A DNA stretch of 54,645 nucleotides from a virus. The position numbers and the translations under genes were made by a program. This document shows, piece after piece, positions 38,265 through 44,513 of the stretch. The DNA lies in the IMG/VR virus record IMGVR_UViG_3300042562_001062, positions 1 to 54,645 of that record. One strand, given 5' to 3'. The notes under the pieces were generated by a model. It ran no database searches. It was not told the origin of the DNA and worked only from the letters and a program-made list of their open reading frames with translations. Position 1 is the first letter of the stretch, and every line of letters begins with the position of its first letter.

Positions 38265-38333
38265 ACAGTGAAGCATAAGCCGCGATTGCTGATGATCGTG
38301 GCCCACGACGCGCTAGTTCGTTACCCTTTCGTG

Positions 38334-38696
38334 ATGAACAGACAACGGTTTCTACGCGCCGGTGCGCTCGCTGCTCTAGGTACGGCACTGCTGCCCGCTA
38401 TGCCGGCCCGCGCTGTCCCTCTCGTCGGCGGGTCTGGCCTGGTGCCCAACGCGGCGAATCTCGCCAGCTACATCCGTGCGAATTACCCAGGCGTGCTGTC
38501 CATCGGCGGGGTCCGGGCCGACCCGTACCCAGATCACCCGAGCGGGCGGGCTATCGACATCATGGTTGGCGGAAACGCCAGCCTGGGGAACGCCATCCAC
38601 GCCGACATCCTGAGCCAGTCGGGGAACTTCGGGGTGAGCTACACGCTGTGGCAAGTCGCGGCCCATTACGACCACATTCATGTCACAGTGAACTGA
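38334..38696 (+). CDS. Secreted LAS/M15-like peptidase-domain protein
   Basis: A 120-residue protein with an N-terminal signal (MNRQRFLRAGALAALGTALL..PARA). The mature domain has DPYPDHPSGRAIDIMV and HYDHIHVTV, the H-x6-D and H-x-H zinc motif of LAS-type peptidases; this domain type is frequent in secreted proteins of actinobacteria and their phages. The same motif occurs in the endolysin N-terminus. The longer upstream frame lacks sense before residue 78, so ATG at 38334 is chosen. It may trim peptidoglycan outside the cell. Confidence 0.7.
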   Translation: MNRQRFLRAGALAALGTALLPAMPARAVPLVGGSGLVPNAANLASYIRANYPGVLSIGGVRADPYPDHPSGRAIDIMVGGNASLGNAIHADILSQSGNFGVSYTLWQVAAHYDHIHVTVN

Positions 38697-38824
38697 TGTG
38701 GATTACGCGAGAGGCTACGATCACCTACGCGGCACTCGCGTTCCTAGCCGGACTTATCGTGGGGTTGGCGTCTTGCGCGCCTGAGTGCGCCTACCCTGCG
38801 GTGAAATCCGTGCAGACGGAGTGA
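38696..38824 (+). CDS. 42-residue lipoprotein-like peptide
   Basis: ATG overlaps the previous stop (TGATG). A hydrophobic segment YAALAFLAGLIVGLASC ends in a lipobox-like LASC, leaving a 15-residue mature peptide (CAPECAYPAVKSVQTE). Small phage lipoproteins often act in superinfection exclusion; this is inference. Confidence 0.6.
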   Translation: MWITREATITYAALAFLAGLIVGLASCAPECAYPAVKSVQTE

Positions 38825-38828
38825 AATC

Positions 38829-39104
38829 TCACCACTTGGTTTTGTCGGCCCAATATGCCGCCGACATCTTGCCCTTCGCAATGTTATCGGCATGCCGTGC
38901 TTTGAAGGACTCCCGGCGGGACTTGGCCGCTGCAGATTCCCCCTGGCGGGGCGGCGAACCCGAAACGCCCTGCTGACCAAACCGAATCAGCTTAACCTTG
39001 TCGCCATCCTTGGCTAGCACGGCGTGAGACTTGTTCGGATGGTTAGGGGTGCGCTTCGGCTTGTTGTAGCCGCCGAATTTCTCACCGCGATAATCAATGC
39101 TCAT
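38829..39104 (-). CDS. Conserved phage protein (GKMSAAYWADK family)
   Basis: A 91-residue basic protein: GYNKPKRTPNHPNKSHAVLA, KLIRFGQQGVSGSP and GKMSAAYWADKTKW. I recognise this strongly conserved sequence from many unrelated tailed phages, but its role is not established. Basic composition suggests nucleic-acid or virion association. Confidence 0.82.
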   Translation of the reverse strand: MSIDYRGEKFGGYNKPKRTPNHPNKSHAVLAKDGDKVKLIRFGQQGVSGSPPRQGESAAAKSRRESFKARHADNIAKGKMSAAYWADKTKW

Positions 39105-39116
39105 TCGCGCTGCCGT

Positions 39117-39263
39117 TCACCGAGGGCCTAGCAGCGATTCCGCCGCAGTCCAGGTGACCCACACCCCGGCGAACAGTGCGCCCCAAGACAGCACCAGCAG
39201 ACCTCCAATTGCTGCCAACATCTTGATCGTTGTCAACTGCCGCTCCCGTTCCCATAGATCCAC
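39117..39263 (-). CDS. 48-residue membrane protein
   Basis: GTG at 39263, stop at 39117. MDLWERERQLTTIKMLAAIG then GLLVLSWGALFAGVWVTWTA: a charged N-terminus and one span. Another open frame covers the same stretch but looks less protein-like. No clear ribosome site. Confidence 0.5.
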   Translation of the reverse strand: MDLWERERQLTTIKMLAAIGGLLVLSWGALFAGVWVTWTAAESLLGPR

Positions 39264-39296
39264 AAAGAACCAGCCAATTAGGTCGACGAGTGTGCG

Positions 39297-39315
39297 GTGT
39301 TGCGAAATGCAACAC
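39297..39315. repeat. 19-bp palindrome copy 36 (spacer gaaat)
   Basis: Perfect arms, just after the stop of the gene at 39321 and 34 bp before the GTG at 39263. Confidence 0.9.
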
Positions 39316-39320
39316 CCGGT

Positions 39321-39809
39321 TTACTCGCTGGGGGAAACCGGAACTTCTTCCGGAACTTCAGCGGGAGCCTCTGCCTCCACCGGGACTTCCACGGGGGCTT
39401 CTACCGGGACTTCCGCAACGTCGGAGACCACTTCTGCCGGGGCTTCCGCAACCACTTCTGCTGGGGCTTCCGCTGGGGCTTCCGCAACCACTTCTGCTTC
39501 CGCGACGTCGGCGACTACGTCGGCGACTACATCGTCCAGGCCTTGTGCCACAGCTTTGAGTTCAGCCACCGCGTTGGTGACCTCGACAGAAGGAGTTCCA
39601 GAAGCAACGACTGCGGCCTCGAGATCACCGACCTTGACCACGATTTCCGACTTGGCCTTTTCCAGCTGATCCTTTACGGACTTCAGCTCATCTACGAGTT
39701 CCATGTGATCCTCCTGCATTCGTCCACGCATGATGTCTAGTTTCCAGTTCAGCAAACCAAACATGAGGCTACCGATAAGAGCTAAGGCCCAGAAGTAATC
39801 TTGCCCCAC
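39321..39809 (-). CDS. Membrane-anchored coiled-coil protein with Ala/Glu/Pro/Val repeats
   Basis: A 162-residue protein: one span near the N-terminus (YFWALALIGSLMFGLLNW), a coiled coil (residues about 30-90, VDELKSVKDQLEKAKSEIVV) and a low-complexity tail of EAPAEV/EVPVEA repeats, encoded by repeated GGNACTTC/GGCTTC units in the DNA. Possibly a surface or membrane spacer protein. Function unknown. Confidence 0.68.
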   Translation of the reverse strand: MGQDYFWALALIGSLMFGLLNWKLDIMRGRMQEDHMELVDELKSVKDQLEKAKSEIVVKVGDLEAAVVASGTPSVEVTNAVAELKAVAQGLDDVVADVVADVAEAEVVAEAPAEAPAEVVAEAPAEVVSDVAEVPVEAPVEVPVEAEAPAEVPEEVPVSPSE

Positions 39810-39845
39810 GCCGTCAGAGTACAGGGCTTCAGCGCCGAATCGGTG

Positions 39846-40358
39846 TCACGCAACGATGATGCCCAGGCCGTCGATTGCGAGTGCCGCCTGCCTGGGAACG
39901 ACACCATTTCCCAGCAGCTTGAGTTGGTTGGGTCGGGAGAGTCCGGCAAGCCAGTCTTCGGGCCAGCCCATCATCCAGATCACGAAAGCAACGGTGATTC
40001 TGAGGTTGCCGTTGCGGTTGACCTCCACTGCGGCCGGCGCACTTCTTGACGTGACTATTTCCCAGTGCCGGATTGCCGGTTGGTAGATGTCCCAGGTTTC
40101 GTCAAGTTCAGCGCGGATGACGGCGTGGGCGAGTGTGGCACCTGTTCGGTTATTCCAGTGCGGGCCGCGGTAGGCGTCAGAGGAAACTGGTGTGGGCAAC
40201 AATGAAAACGCGTTGTCGGCGGTGGGGAGCACCGGCTCTGCTCGCCGATACAGTTTCCCATTGAGCGTCATACCCGAGGTCGGCCAAGTCCCCCAGGACT
40301 GCCCCGATAGCGGTGTCCAAGATTTCAACACCTGATTCCACGAAGCTATGGGGTGCAT
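39846..40358 (-). CDS. C-terminal part of a DNA cytosine methyltransferase (separate frame)
   Basis: A 170-residue frame. WPTSGMTLNGKLY, SLLPTPVSSDAYRGPHW, the MMGWPEDWL motif and RPNQLKLLGNGVVPRQAALA match the target-recognition and C-terminal (motif IX-X) parts of phage C5-methyltransferases. It is in a different frame from the N-terminal part (40177-41019) and overlaps it for 182 bp. Its ATG at 40358 overlaps the stop of the AP2 ORF. Either a split enzyme, a +1 frameshift product or a broken gene. Confidence 0.65.
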   Translation of the reverse strand: MHPIASWNQVLKSWTPLSGQSWGTWPTSGMTLNGKLYRRAEPVLPTADNAFSLLPTPVSSDAYRGPHWNNRTGATLAHAVIRAELDETWDIYQPAIRHWEIVTSRSAPAAVEVNRNGNLRITVAFVIWMMGWPEDWLAGLSRPNQLKLLGNGVVPRQAALAIDGLGIIVA

Positions 40359-41019
40359 GGGCAGGACCTTTCACGCCACTGGATGGCGCAACGGCCGGGA
40401 AGATGTTCGGCATGGCCGCAACACCAGCAGGAGGGAAGCAACCGTTTGTCGCGGCGTAGCTGGTGGGCGTGGGCGCGGAGGCTGTCGGCGGCGTCGATGG
40501 CGTCGACAAGGTGTGTGTACAGCCCGCCGTACAGGACTCGCTTGTTAGCGACGACTCGCACCATCCACTTGCCGGTTTGGGCGTGCCATTGGATGTTTCG
40601 GAGGTTGGGCGGCATGTGCTGATGATAGGAGTTCTGTTGGCGGGCGTTGTGAGTAAAGCGCGGACGTTCTCGATGAACACCTGAGGTGGGCGCAGAGTCT
40701 CGATGGCGCGCACCATTTCGGACCACAGGCCCGATTGGGTGCCGGGTCGCAACCCCGCTCTGCTTCCTGCGTCTGAAATGTCGGTGCAGGGGAATCCTCC
40801 GCACAGCAGGTCGATAGGCCCCATCCCCCAGCGGACCCGCGACCAGTTGATGCGACGGACGTCGCCAAGGTTAGGTGTGTCGGGCCAGTGTGTGGCAAGG
40901 ACGGCTTTCGCGGCTGGGTCGGTTTCGCAGTGCCATACGACGGTGCCGGCGGTGGCGCGCTCTACGGCGCGGTCGAGGATGCCGCTGCCGGAGAACATGC
41001 TTCCGATCCGGAGGGTCAC
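40177..41019 (-). CDS. DNA (cytosine-5) methyltransferase, N-terminal/catalytic part
   Basis: A 280-residue frame starting with GTG at 41019 (overlapping the previous stop). MFSGSGILDRAVE is motif I, LLCGGFPCTDISDAGSRAGL is motif IV with the catalytic Cys, and QVFIENVRALLT is motif VI. The next 80 residues make no sense in this frame and coincide with the AP2 ORF. Sense returns at VLGDLADLGYDAQWETVSAS and RAGAPHRRQRVFIVA (motif VIII), then the frame stops. The enzyme would methylate cytosine, probably to protect phage DNA from host restriction. Confidence 0.75.
   Translation of the reverse strand: MTLRIGSMFSGSGILDRAVERATAGTVVWHCETDPAAKAVLATHWPDTPNLGDVRRINWSRVRWGMGPIDLLCGGFPCTDISDAGSRAGLRPGTQSGLWSEMVRAIETLRPPQVFIENVRALLTTPANRTPIISTCRPTSETSNGTPKPASGWCESSLTSESCTAGCTHTLSTPSTPPTASAPTPTSYAATNGCFPPAGVAAMPNIFPAVAPSSGVKGPAHAPHSFVESGVEILDTAIGAVLGDLADLGYDAQWETVSASRAGAPHRRQRVFIVAHTSFL
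40346..40615 (-). CDS. AP2-domain DNA-binding ORF nested in the methyltransferase
   Basis: Frame from ATG at 40615 to stop at 40346. NIQWHAQTGKWMVRVVANKR then VLYGGLYTHLVDAIDAADSL is an AP2-type DNA-binding domain (normally found in HNH-AP2 homing endonucleases); the remaining C-terminus has WCCGHAEHL but no full HNH. It sits exactly where the methyltransferase frame loses similarity. It looks like a remnant of a homing element inserted without breaking the surrounding frame. Confidence 0.6.
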   Translation of the reverse strand: MPPNLRNIQWHAQTGKWMVRVVANKRVLYGGLYTHLVDAIDAADSLRAHAHQLRRDKRLLPSCWCCGHAEHLPGRCAIQWRERSCPCTP

Positions 41020-41267
41020 TCTTTGTCTGCTTCGGCGAATATGTCCCACAGGCCGCGGGGCGCTGGCGGGGTGGGGTCGGTCCAGTCGGTGACCCAGCGG
41101 TGGATCAGGCCACGGTGGATCAGGCCAACGGTTTCCTGGCGAAGCCCGATTGCTTCGATCACAGCGTCGGCCATCTCATAATCCAATGACGCTGGCTCCA
41201 TACCTGGCGGGTCGCCGTCGGCCTGTGCTATTGCGTAGGCGATGCGGTCACGCAGGTTGTCGGCCAT
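41016..41267 (-). CDS. Small conserved actinophage protein, LRDRIA family
   Basis: An 83-residue protein starting MADNLRDRIAYAIAQADGDP with AGGAGA upstream; ADAVIEAIGLRQETVGLI follows. It shares the LRDRIA...ADAV...GLRQETV pattern with the 14834 gene. LIHRGLIHR is encoded by a short direct repeat. First gene of the methyltransferase operon. Confidence 0.72.
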   Translation of the reverse strand: MADNLRDRIAYAIAQADGDPPGMEPASLDYEMADAVIEAIGLRQETVGLIHRGLIHRWVTDWTDPTPPAPRGLWDIFAEADKE

Positions 41268-41320
41268 CGGCTGTCTCCTATGTCTGGCAACGGTGACTTG
41301 TCGGACATTCCCAGTGGGGT

Positions 41321-41339
41321 GTGTTGCGTTATGCAACAT
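41321..41339. repeat. 19-bp palindrome copy 37 (spacer gttat)
   Basis: Right arm ends T. 54 bp upstream of the start at 41267. Confidence 0.88.
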
Positions 41340-41483
41340 AGCTGCGCCGCCGCCCGCACAGGTCGTACCTCGCCCTAGAGAGTGGGGGTCATGGGTGCGC
41401 CTTTACCGGGGAAAACAGGTCGAAAAGACCCGGTTTATCAATGCGGGCGGCGTGCAGCAAGTTCATGTGAGAGCACACCAATC

Positions 41484-41512
41484 ATCTTGCCACAACCGTC
41501 AGCCTTTGTCAA
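41484..41512 (-). promoter_or_regulatory. Candidate leftward promoter for the methyltransferase operon
   Basis: TTGACA at 41512-41507, 17-bp spacer, CAAGAT at 41489-41484. The -10 is imperfect and the ACCC box of the other promoters is absent. Confidence 0.45.
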
Positions 41513-41540
41513 TGACTACGACATCCGGCGTGTTCTGGAT

Positions 41541-41780
41541 GTAGGACGGACATAGGACAAAGGACAAGCGTCCTAGGCAGTAGGACGGACAAAGGACAAA
41601 GGACAAGCGTCCTAGGTGTAGGACGGACAGGACGGACAGGACGGAGGGGCTGCCTCTCTCCGCGCCTCTCCTTGTATAGGTTATTAAAAAAATGAATAAA
41701 TAATAATAAAATACTTAGAAGAGAGGGAAGAGCAGGGAGGGGGGGGAGGGGGGGGGGGTGTCCTACATGTCCTGTCCTAC
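41541..41780. other. Origin-of-replication-like region
   Basis: This part of the 600-bp gap between divergent operons holds nine AGGAC and six GTCCT pentamers, many as GTAGGACGGACA and AGGACAAGCGTCCT units in tandem. They flank a 36-bp tract (41681-41716) with only two G/C bases, in an otherwise GC-rich genome, and a G-run of 24 bases (41737-41759) broken by two other bases. Repeats plus an AT-rich unwinding-type tract beside the replication operon suggest an origin; not proven. No gene is supported. Confidence 0.55.
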
Positions 41781-41854
41781 TGCGCTGTCCTACTCAGCGC
41801 CCAAGGCAAGCGGAAGAGTGACACATACGGCGACACACCGTAATGTCGCAAGCC

Positions 41855-41884
41855 TTGACATCTGTCGGACCCGCGGATTAAGCT
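41855..41884 (+). promoter_or_regulatory. Candidate rightward promoter P7 for the replication operon
   Basis: TTGACA at 41855-41860, 18-bp spacer, TAAGCT at 41879-41884. It lies 50 bp before the ATG at 41935. Confidence 0.6.
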
Positions 41885-41896
41885 CTCCCAAGCTTA

Positions 41897-41922
41897 AAGA
41901 ACTAGTACAAAAGAACTAGTAC
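41897..41922 (+). promoter_or_regulatory. Direct repeat AAAGAACTAGTAC (2 copies)
   Basis: Two adjacent 13-bp copies (41897 and 41910), each containing the palindrome ACTAGT, just downstream of the P7 -10. A likely operator for the replication operon. Confidence 0.55.
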
Positions 41923-41934
41923 AGATGGGATTCG

Positions 41935-42219
41935 ATGGCAGTCGATCTTGAGAGAATCCGCTGGGCGGTCGAAGCGCTCCAGATGGTCAAGGACCGCAAA
42001 GCAGAGTTGAAGGCCACAGAAGAGATGGCGCGGGACGCGCTTGAGCAAGCCCTGGGTGACAGCGACGAAGGCGAGCTTGACGGCCACGTTGTAGTTACCT
42101 GGAAGTTCATCAAGAGAAACGCCCTGGACCAGAAGTTCCTGCGGGACACCTACCCCGACCTCTACGAGTCCTGCAAGCGGGTGACTGAGGTTCGCCGTTT
42201 TGAGGTCGTCGATGAGTGA
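41935..42219 (+). CDS. Small protein beside the Cas4-like nuclease
   Basis: A 94-residue protein starting MAVDLERIRWAVEALQMVKD; the N-terminal half is a charged coiled coil and the C-terminal half has VVVTWKFIKRNALDQKFLRD and TEVRRFEV. Small proteins of this type commonly precede a phage RecB/Cas4-like nuclease. Overlaps the next gene by 8 bp. Function unknown. Confidence 0.7.
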   Translation: MAVDLERIRWAVEALQMVKDRKAELKATEEMARDALEQALGDSDEGELDGHVVVTWKFIKRNALDQKFLRDTYPDLYESCKRVTEVRRFEVVDE

Positions 42220-42967
42220 CACGGCTGACTTCTTCGACAGCGAGCAGCCCGTCAGCGATCCGCTGCGAGATGAACTGATTCGCATGATCCGCTCGCGGGA
42301 CGCTGCCACTCCCCGACATCTACAGGTGGAACTGGGTCCGAGCGATGTGTCCCACCCGTGTATGCGCCGGATGGCCTACGGCATCATGGCCGCACCAGGC
42401 GGCAACCCGTCCTTCGATCCGCTGCCGTCGATCATCGGCACGGCGGTGCATCACTGGCTCGACAGCGCCGCCCAGCACGCCAACGAGGTGCTGGGGCGCG
42501 AACGCTGGCTGACCGAAACGCGGGTGGAGGTCACACCGGGCCTGTCAGGTTCGTGCGACTTGTTCGACTGCGACACCGGGACGGTGATCGACTGGAAGGT
42601 GGTCGGGACACCCCGGCTGCGGAGCTACCGGAAAGATCCCGGCCCGGTCTACAAGTCACAGGTGCATCTGTATGCGCGTGGGTTTGAAAATGCCGGCCAC
42701 CAGGTGAAACGGGTTGCGATTGCGTTCGTCCCCCGCGGTGCGACGTTGCATAGCTTGCATGTGTGGAGCCAGGACTACGATCCAGCGGTTACCGATGCTG
42801 TGCTGGCGCGGCGCGAGCAGGTTATTTGCCTACTCAACGACTTTCAGGTTGACATAAATCCGGACAGGTATTCGTGGTTCCCGGTCGAGACTGTCGACTG
42901 CACGTTCTGCTCCTGGTACTCGCCTGATCCTTCTGGGCCGCTGCAATGCAAAGGGGATGGCTCATGA
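42212..42967 (+). CDS. Cas4/RecB-like PD-(D/E)XK exonuclease
   Basis: A 251-residue protein. Residues about 46-60 include the first Cys (DVSHPCMRRMAYGIM); the nuclease core is GSCDLFDCDTGTVIDWKVVG (Asp...Asp-x-Lys) with YKSQVHLYARGFENAG as the QxxxY motif. The C-terminal CTFCSWY...LQC completes a four-Cys Fe-S type cluster as in Cas4. Such phage nucleases process DNA ends in recombination-dependent replication. Translated with its neighbours by overlaps. Confidence 0.85.
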   Translation: MSDTADFFDSEQPVSDPLRDELIRMIRSRDAATPRHLQVELGPSDVSHPCMRRMAYGIMAAPGGNPSFDPLPSIIGTAVHHWLDSAAQHANEVLGRERWLTETRVEVTPGLSGSCDLFDCDTGTVIDWKVVGTPRLRSYRKDPGPVYKSQVHLYARGFENAGHQVKRVAIAFVPRGATLHSLHVWSQDYDPAVTDAVLARREQVICLLNDFQVDINPDRYSWFPVETVDCTFCSWYSPDPSGPLQCKGDGS

Positions 42968-43140
42968 GCCTGAACTGCGCCGTGTGCGGATCGCAGGACG
43001 TCACCAAGACAGTGGACACCGAGGGTGGCCTGGCCGCGCTCTGCGACTTCCACTACGGGTTCGTCCTCGATGAGGCGGCGAAGGTCGAAGCGAGTGACAG
43101 CGCCGCTCGGCGCATGAAAGCTAAGGAGGCTGGGCTATGA
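42964..43140 (+). CDS. Zinc-ribbon protein, 58 residues
   Basis: ATGA overlap with the nuclease gene. MSLNCAVCGSQDVTKTVDTE then LAALCDFHYGFVLDE: C-x2-C and C-x2-H form a zinc site, followed by a helical tail. Role in replication operon unknown. Confidence 0.7.
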   Translation: MSLNCAVCGSQDVTKTVDTEGGLAALCDFHYGFVLDEAAKVEASDSAARRMKAKEAGL

Positions 43141-43316
43141 GCCGTTCGTTCCAGTGCGCTGTCTGCGGTCTGGGGTATCGCACCGACACTTCTGAGGCTG
43201 AGATGAATCGGGAATTCCTTCAATCCGGCATCACCAGCGGCGCGTCGCTGCTGAGTGCGTGCGACGAGTGCTACTCGCTCGCAATGAGAACTTCCCCTGG
43301 TCGCGGCCAGGGGTAG
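43137..43316 (+). CDS. Small four-Cys protein, 59 residues
   Basis: ATGA overlap with the previous gene. MSRSFQCAVCGLGYRTDTSE and LLSACDECYSLAMRTS give two C-x2-C pairs, a zinc-ribbon layout. The stop is at 43314-43316, directly before palindrome copy 38. Confidence 0.7.
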   Translation: MSRSFQCAVCGLGYRTDTSEAEMNREFLQSGITSGASLLSACDECYSLAMRTSPGRGQG

Positions 43317-43335
43317 GTGTTGCAAAACGCAACAC
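43317..43335. repeat. 19-bp palindrome copy 38 (spacer aaaac)
   Basis: Perfect arms, starting 1 bp after a stop codon and 45 bp before the SSB-like gene. Confidence 0.9.
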
Positions 43336-43379
43336 AGCCACCACAAAAAATCACAACACACAGAGATTGGAAATTGACA

Positions 43380-43928
43380 ATGACATTAGGTGGATTCTTC
43401 GGGGGCGGCAAAGGCATCACTTGGCCTGACCAGCCTCCGAAAACGATCACCGGAACCATCACCGCTGTTCACGCACCCGAGCCGGTGAACGACCCGAAGA
43501 CGGGTCAGCCCACCGACCGGATGCAGGTCAGGATCGAACTCGAAACCACTGAGCGCGACCCTGAGCAGCAGTTCGACGACGGTGCCCGCACGCTGTACGT
43601 CAAGAGCTACATGCGTGGCGCTGTTGGTGACGCCCTGCGCCGAGCCGGGGCCAAGGAACCGGCGATCGGCGGCACGCTGACTGTGACGTTCGTCAGGACC
43701 GAACCGGCTGACCGGCCGGGGCTGTCTCCGTCGAAGCACTTCGAAGCTGTGTACGCACCGCCGTCTAAGGGTGTTGCGGAACACTTCGGCACGGCATCGC
43801 CTCCGGCACCGGCTGCACCGGCCGTGGCGAAACCGGCCGCAATTTCGGATGTCGCCTGGGCGGCGATGGACGACGCAACCAGGGCAACTGTTTCCGCCAC
43901 GATGGCGGCAACGGCGCCGCCCTTCTGA
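43380..43928 (+). CDS. SSB-like DNA-binding protein (putative)
   Basis: A 182-residue protein: MTLGGFFGGGKGITWPDQPP, then an OB-fold-like beta region (TITGTITAVHAPEPVNDPKT, RTLYVKSYMRGAVGDALRRA, GGTLTVTFVRTEPA) and an Ala/Pro-rich tail ending APPF, a short hydrophobic tip like the SSB tail. It lies between the nuclease and primase genes. Single-strand binding is inferred. Confidence 0.6.
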   Translation: MTLGGFFGGGKGITWPDQPPKTITGTITAVHAPEPVNDPKTGQPTDRMQVRIELETTERDPEQQFDDGARTLYVKSYMRGAVGDALRRAGAKEPAIGGTLTVTFVRTEPADRPGLSPSKHFEAVYAPPSKGVAEHFGTASPPAPAAPAVAKPAAISDVAWAAMDDATRATVSATMAATAPPF

Positions 43929-43932
43929 GAAC

Positions 43933-43978
43933 GTGCCCAACCGGAGTGTGCCCCCCCCCCGCCACTCCGGTTGGGCAC
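43933..43978 (+). terminator. 16-bp hairpin with C10 in the loop
   Basis: Arms 43933-43948 and 43963-43978 (GTGCCCAACCGGAGTG and complement) flank a loop containing ten C. It follows the SSB-like stop by 5 bp. No T-run; it may be a weak terminator or an mRNA end-stabiliser. The homopolymer is slippage-prone. Confidence 0.55.
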
Positions 43979-43987
43979 CTCACGGTG

Positions 43988-44335
43988 ATGGACGAAATCA
44001 AAACGAAGAAGGTCACCTTCAGTACGGGGCTGCCCCGAGGGGCGTGCGCCACCTTCACCCACAACGGGCAGCGGTGGTTCGCCTACCCGCAGGACAAAGT
44101 TCAGGGACTGGGCGTTGTCATGGACCGTACGATCGGCACTGTCAGCCGACTCCGCGACGGATTAATTGATTGGATCAACCGGCATCCCGAGGATGCCGTC
44201 AGGGTGACTCGGCTTCTCAGCAGTGTTGCCACCGCACAACAGCTGGCCTCCGACAAAGCGGAGGCTTGGACGAATGGAGCGATCAATGAAGATTCCACTC
44301 CGAAAGCGGAGGAAGCCAGCGAAGCGGACACCTGA
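43988..44335 (+). CDS. Unknown protein, 115 residues
   Basis: Starts MDEIKTKKVTFSTGLPRGAC and contains FTHNGQRWFAYPQDKVQGLG then a helical VTRLLSSVATAQQLASDKAE tail with acidic end. Belongs to the replication operon; ribosome site weak. No family recognised. Confidence 0.65.
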   Translation: MDEIKTKKVTFSTGLPRGACATFTHNGQRWFAYPQDKVQGLGVVMDRTIGTVSRLRDGLIDWINRHPEDAVRVTRLLSSVATAQQLASDKAEAWTNGAINEDSTPKAEEASEADT

Positions 44336-44513
44336 AAGTGTCATTCTTACCGGATTGCAGCAGGCCCACGGAATGTACCCGGCACGGATGATGCCCAGCG
44401 CCATCATCAGTTTGCTTAACGCCGCCGGGTTTGTGATCGTGTCCGAGATTGACTTGGATGCCGAGATCGCCCTCGCCTTCCAGGCCGGCGAAGAGAGTGG
44501 GCGCAACCAGTGA
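44286..44513 (+). CDS. Unknown basic protein, 75 residues
   Basis: ATG at 44286 with GGAG upstream, inside the 3' end of the previous gene (50-bp overlap in another frame). MKIPLRKRRKPAKRTPESVI then MYPARMMPSAIISLLNAAGF. A basic N-terminus suggests DNA binding. Ends in GTGA overlap with the primase gene. Confidence 0.62.
   Translation: MKIPLRKRRKPAKRTPESVILTGLQQAHGMYPARMMPSAIISLLNAAGFVIVSEIDLDAEIALAFQAGEESGRNQ

Noticed and set aside
38103-38333. Upstream extension of the secreted LAS-like protein
   Set aside because: The extension lacks protein-like features and overlaps a better leftward membrane gene; the signal peptide begins at 38334.
39846-41019. Simple sequencing error as sole explanation of the methyltransferase split
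   Set aside because: A single indel could join the C-terminal frame but does not explain the AP2 ORF or the overlapping sense in two frames; left open as a finding.
43772-43785. GTGTTGCGGAACAC in the SSB-like gene
   Set aside because: Has the left arm but no GCAACAC at the right spacing; a half-site at most.
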